Source: Podospora pseudoanserina | Lineage: Eukaryota > Ascomycota > Sordariomycetes > Sordariales > Podosporaceae | Reading direction: 5' to 3' | Length of the DNA: 64,000 nt | Assembly: GCF_035222485.1 (NCBI RefSeq) | Contig: NC_085921.1 | Location: 4,464,001-4,528,000, forward strand | Shown here: one piece after another, positions 60,508-64,000 of the stretch | Layout of the letters: each line of letters starts with the position of its first letter | Position numbering within the stretch: position 1 is the first letter of the stretch | Notes under the pieces: model-generated | Told to the model about the DNA's origin: nothing | Database searches by the model: none | Seen by the model: only the letters and a program-made list of their open reading frames with translations | Translations under genes and position numbers: made by a program

Positions 60508-61900
60508 ATGGCATACACCGATGATGCCGTGTTGTCGAAGCTCTCGGCTCTAAACGAGACGCACGAGAGCATCGCAACGACAGCTCAGTGGATCATGTTC
60601 CACAGGTACGTTTCGACCTCAATTTAAGCCAGAGTCTCGATGAGACTTTTTCTCTGCTTTTTGTAGATGCTAACTGCGTCTGTAGACGCCATGCAGCCCA
60701 GACAGTCAACCTGTGGCTTGGTAAACTGAAGGACCTACCACCGCCCAAGAGACTCAACATGATTTATCTCGCCAATGGTGAGTGCTGTCCTCGACTAAGT
60801 CGCTGGCTTTGTTTTCACCTTGCTGACTGTTAATATAGAGGTGACTCAGCAGAGTAAGGCTCGCCACAAGGAGGATTTCATCATTGCCTTTGCCCCTATC
60901 ATCGCCGAGGCCACGGCGTCGGCATATAAGGGTGCCAATTCCGAGGTTCAGAATAAGCTTCGCAGAGTTGTGGATGTCTGGAGGGATCGCAGCGTCTTTG
61001 ACAGAGAGACTATCCAGGGCTTGTATGAGCGCATGGGAGGTTAGTAACGTGATACGGCAAATCTGCGATTCCGTGGCTCCTTCCTAACGCATTGGTGTTC
61101 TAGAACTTGACAAATCACGCCCTACTAACAATGGCGGTACCTTTGGCGGCTCTGGTTTCCACTCGTCAGGCCCACCTGTTCCCTCTGAGCTCATGCCGTT
61201 GGTTGCTCAACACCAGGCCGTCACTAGAAGTGCCACTCCCATGAAAGCCGCTCTCAGCAACGCCCAGACAGAGTACGAGAAGCTTTCCGACCCAGCCACC
61301 GCACAGGCGACGGCACTGCCTCTTCAGGCGGCTCGTCTGAATGGGTTGCTCAAGAACCTGGCCAACGCCGAGGGTGCTGTCGCGGAGAGCCTGCGCACCC
61401 GAAAGGAGATGATCAGAAGCCTAGAGAAGCTTTTGGCCGAGAACCAGAACGCTCTCCAGCAGGAGGAGGCTCAGATGAAGCTGCTCAGCGGCCGCAGGAC
61501 TGAGATTGAGCACAAGAAGAACCAGGTCGAGGCAACCATCCTTGGCGGCCAGGTCACCAAACAGGAGGATAGAACCTCTACCGAGCCCGAGCCTCCTCAG
61601 TTTGAGGCACTGACGCCACCTCCCCAAAGCGATGCCGACGATGAGCACGTTCAGAGCGACCCTATCAAAACCGAGCAGAATGGCAACAATGGTGTGCCTC
61701 AGCAGACCCCCACATTCCCAGTAGTTGCCCCGGGGATTGAGATGCTGTCTAGCGTTGCTGCAAACTACCAAGCTGTGCCTATCAACGGGTCCAATAAGAA
61801 GCGCAAGGTAGCGCCGTCGGATGACTTCCCGGATCTTGGAAACGATGGCATTGACGAGGATGTTAAGGAGATGTTGCGGAAGGATGGTCAGAGTGCCTGA
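60508..61900 (+). CDS. RTT103: Rtt103-like RNA polymerase II CTD-interacting protein
   Basis: Four exons (60508-60605, 60686-60777, 60839-61039, 61104-61900) give 395 aa. Residues 1-140 are a CID (CTD-interacting) domain: Leu-Ser-Lys-Leu-Ser-Ala-Leu-Asn-Glu-Thr-His-Glu-Ser-Ile, Trp-Leu-Gly-Lys-Leu, Leu-Asn-Met-Ile-Tyr-Leu-Ala-Asn-Glu-Val, and Trp-Arg-Asp-Arg-Ser-Val-Phe. A coiled coil (about 185-285) is rich in Glu/Gln/Leu, as in animal RPRD1. The C-terminus has a Lys-Lys-Arg-Lys-Val-like nuclear signal (about 363-367) and an acidic stretch. In yeast, Rtt103 binds Ser2-phosphorylated CTD and recruits the Rat1-Rai1 exonuclease for transcription termination. Splice phases all close in frame. 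Confidence 0.94.
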
Positions 61901-62252
61901 GATTGCTGGGTTCTGACACCGGGTTAATCTAAAAAACACGTTTTCTGAAATCTGCATACTGGAGGTTTCATTACATTTTGATTGTGTTTGTATATACTCC
62001 CCAGACCAGCCACCAACCTAAGAGTGTAGGTATAACGCTCTAAATCCTGTCTGTTCTGTTGTACAATAATATACTTTCGACTGAGCCAACCTCCCAGCCC
62101 ATCCATTATGCAAAACCCCAACCAACCCAATTGGTATCCCAAAACGCCGTTATACCCAAACAAAGCAAATATTCATGTGTGTCGTGGTGGATGTGTGTGT
62201 GTGTTTCATCGAAGAGAGTGCCTCTTGATAGGGAGTTGTAGGTAGGTATGTT
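61901..62252. other. Convergent interval between RTT103 and a small mitochondrial gene
   Basis: 352 bp between stop codons, expected to be 3' UTR, with a short GT run at about 62190-62205. I see no other feature. Confidence 0.5.
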
Positions 62253-62606
62253 TTAAACACGACCATCAAGACCCGAAGCAGCAAGGTATGGCCACCCGAG
62301 GATCATGCCAATGGCAGGGAAGTAACTGTATCATCGCCGTCAAATGTTAGCCATCTCTTCTGTTGATTTGAATGGGCGGAGAGAAAAAAAAACATACACA
62401 GCACCCTGCTTTCCAACCCTCTTGATCTGTCTCCCCCAGTCGGCGGCGGCAGAGTTGGTCGAGACGGGCAGACGCTCAAAGGGGGCGTGCTCGAAGGAGC
62501 GGGCGAACTGGCGGAGGGACTTGTAGACGGAGAAGGTTCTCTGTTGCTGCTGAACACCGCGGAAGGCGACGTTGCGGGCGGCGAGGTGGGCAAGGATGGG
62601 AGACAT
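62253..62606 (-). CDS. Small probable mitochondrial membrane protein
   Basis: Two minus-strand exons (62398-62606, 62253-62325) give 93 aa, with GTATGT donor and matching phase. The N-terminus (1-33) has Arg but no early acids, with a Gln-Gln-Gln-Gln-Arg-Thr-Phe-Ser-Val-Tyr processing-like site, typical of mitochondrial targeting. A basic stretch (Trp-Gly-Arg-Gln-Ile-Lys-Arg-Val-Gly-Lys-Gln-Gly) precedes a short hydrophobic helix (about 70-86; Val-Tyr-Phe-Pro-Ala-Ile-Gly-Met-Ile-Leu-Gly-Trp-Pro-Tyr-Leu-Ala-Ala). I do not recognise the family. Size and layout suggest a small inner-membrane subunit or assembly factor, but that is inference. Confidence 0.75.
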
Positions 62607-64000
62607 TTTTGAAGTTTTTTTTTTGAAGTGGTGATGAGTAGAGGTTAAGTTGAGATGTTGGTACTAAAAGTACACAGAGAGAGAGGAGGTTGTTTGTTTT
62701 GTTGGTGGTGGTGATCTGAAAGATCGAGGAGCTGTGTTGATGAAGCTGTTGATGATGATGGTGATACAAAAAGGGAAAGATACAAACAGGATGATGGTCA
62801 AGAGTTATATATTACTATTTCCAGCAACAAAAGTCATTCCATCAAAGCCCAGAATGAACCACCTTGACCAACATCATCTCCCGAATCGATCCATCCGGCT
62901 GGCTGGTATCCAAGCTCGTGTACCGAAAGCCTGGAATAAACCTCCAGCTCTTCGTCGTTTACGCCGTCGCCAACACAAAATCAGGCGCTCCCACACACAA
63001 AATCGCACCACCCTCACCCAGAAGCACCAGATCAGAACCTACGGCCGTCAGCAAAGTTGGGTAACAGCTCGGGCCACCGCGGTCTCGTTTCGCCTCACCA
63101 TCTGGCCAGCTGGGTGTGGAAATCGTGCCATGGGCCCCTCGCCGTTGACGACGTTGGTGAGCTTGGCGCCGCCCGTGGTGTGATTGTCGGAGGTGGCCGG
63201 GGGTGGGCATTGGCAAGCTGAATGGGGATGAATGGGAAGTTTGTGATTGGGCGGAGCTGGGGTTGGGGAGGTAAAGTGGAGATGCCATCCCAAGTTTGGG
63301 CTCGGTTGGCATCTGACATCTGATTTTGGGGATTCTAGATTTTCCCCAGAAATCCCCAATGCGACCAGTTTCGCTGTTGATGACTACACAAACGTTAATC
63401 CGAGGTGAATTGAACAACGTCACGGTTTGATCTGGGCCAATCTCTCAGATCAGATCGGGTTATCAAGGGATGGGAGAATTGAACCTGGAATTCACAACGC
63501 GGTTTGCTCCGACATGGGAGTTTGGTTATGGGAAAGTTGGAGCGGGCAAAGCAAGTCGGCGGTTTGCGATCCTGATCTATCCGGTGCCTGGATCGGAATC
63601 TCATGATACTGTCTTATTCTGGATAGGATCGGGAGCTGAGAGGTTTGGGTCTGGCACAACGGTTGACATTTGTCTTCCTGAACGACACTCTGAGAGCAAA
63701 AGCTCACAGTGATGGGAATCAGGCCGTCTCCGTCCATCATCCCCACGGTGATCATGATATCACATTTGTTGCTTCTGTATTGCCTGTATGAGTATTCGTG
63801 TATGGCTGGGGCTTACCTCGTCCGTTCGTATTGGTCTTTGCATCTGGTTTCTGCAATTGCTTTTTGTTACGCGATGGCCCTCATCCAGCATACAGCTGAT
63901 TGGAGCGAAGCTCCGTAAGGTTATGGGTGAAAAGCATGGCTGGAGTTTGCTTTACTTATTGTAACTGAAAGCTGATAAACGTAGGATTCTTGGCGACCAA
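62607..64000. other. Gene-free right end
   Basis: 1.39 kb with no supportable gene. The first part is the upstream region of the small mitochondrial gene, with GTTGATGATGATGGTG triplet-like repeats near 62740-62762. Nothing at the right edge can be called as the start of another gene. Confidence 0.45.

Overview
The window is nuclear DNA of a filamentous ascomycete, most likely a Sordariomycete and perhaps Sordariales. The evidence is short introns (mostly 50-80 bp, GTRNGT donors, CTRAC-like branch sites), C-ending codon bias, long gene-free 5' regions, and proteins of clear fungal type (fungal calcineurin B, EPL1, a DUF3455 secreted protein, a cAMP-receptor-like GPCR). I see no virus-derived element, intact transposon, CRISPR array, rRNA or convincing tRNA. 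The species cannot be fixed from sequence alone.

Layout. 1-8 kb: a seven-helix receptor gene flanked by gene-poor DNA. 8-15 kb: a divergent pair, VPS3 (minus) and a CASP/Coy1 Golgi coiled-coil protein (plus). 17-25 kb: a secreted DUF3455 protein, an FCP1-fold protein with an altered catalytic motif, and a divergent pair of eEF1B-gamma (minus) and mitoribosomal uS9m (plus). 25-37 kb: two gene-poor blocks of about 5.4 kb around one Q-rich regulator-like gene with a long leader. 37-48 kb: calcineurin B, EPL1 (NuA4), KAE1 (tRNA t6A), the AMPK beta subunit and SPT4. 48-63 kb is dense: AP-1 gamma, a small possibly frameshifted gene, calmodulin, TLG2, a COX7a-like protein, clathrin light chain, RTT103 and a 93-aa probable mitochondrial protein. 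The last 1.4 kb shows no gene.

Themes. Five genes act in Golgi, trans-Golgi or endosome traffic (VPS3, CASP, AP-1 gamma, TLG2, clathrin light chain), three of them within 11.2 kb. Calmodulin and calcineurin B, partners in one calcium pathway, are on the same strand about 16 kb apart. SPT4 and RTT103 work with elongating or terminating RNA polymerase II, and EPL1 in chromatin acetylation.

Gene models were built by hand by matching splice phase to conserved protein sequence; every joined model closes in frame. This exposed two GC-AG introns, a calmodulin gene with a 3-nt first exon and a 16-nt microexon, an 11-nt terminal exon in calcineurin B, and a stop-free 63-nt intron in the COX7a-like gene. 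No clearly new multi-gene system is evident; the best leads are the splicing oddities, the altered FCP1-fold protein, the frameshifted small gene and the traffic-gene cluster.
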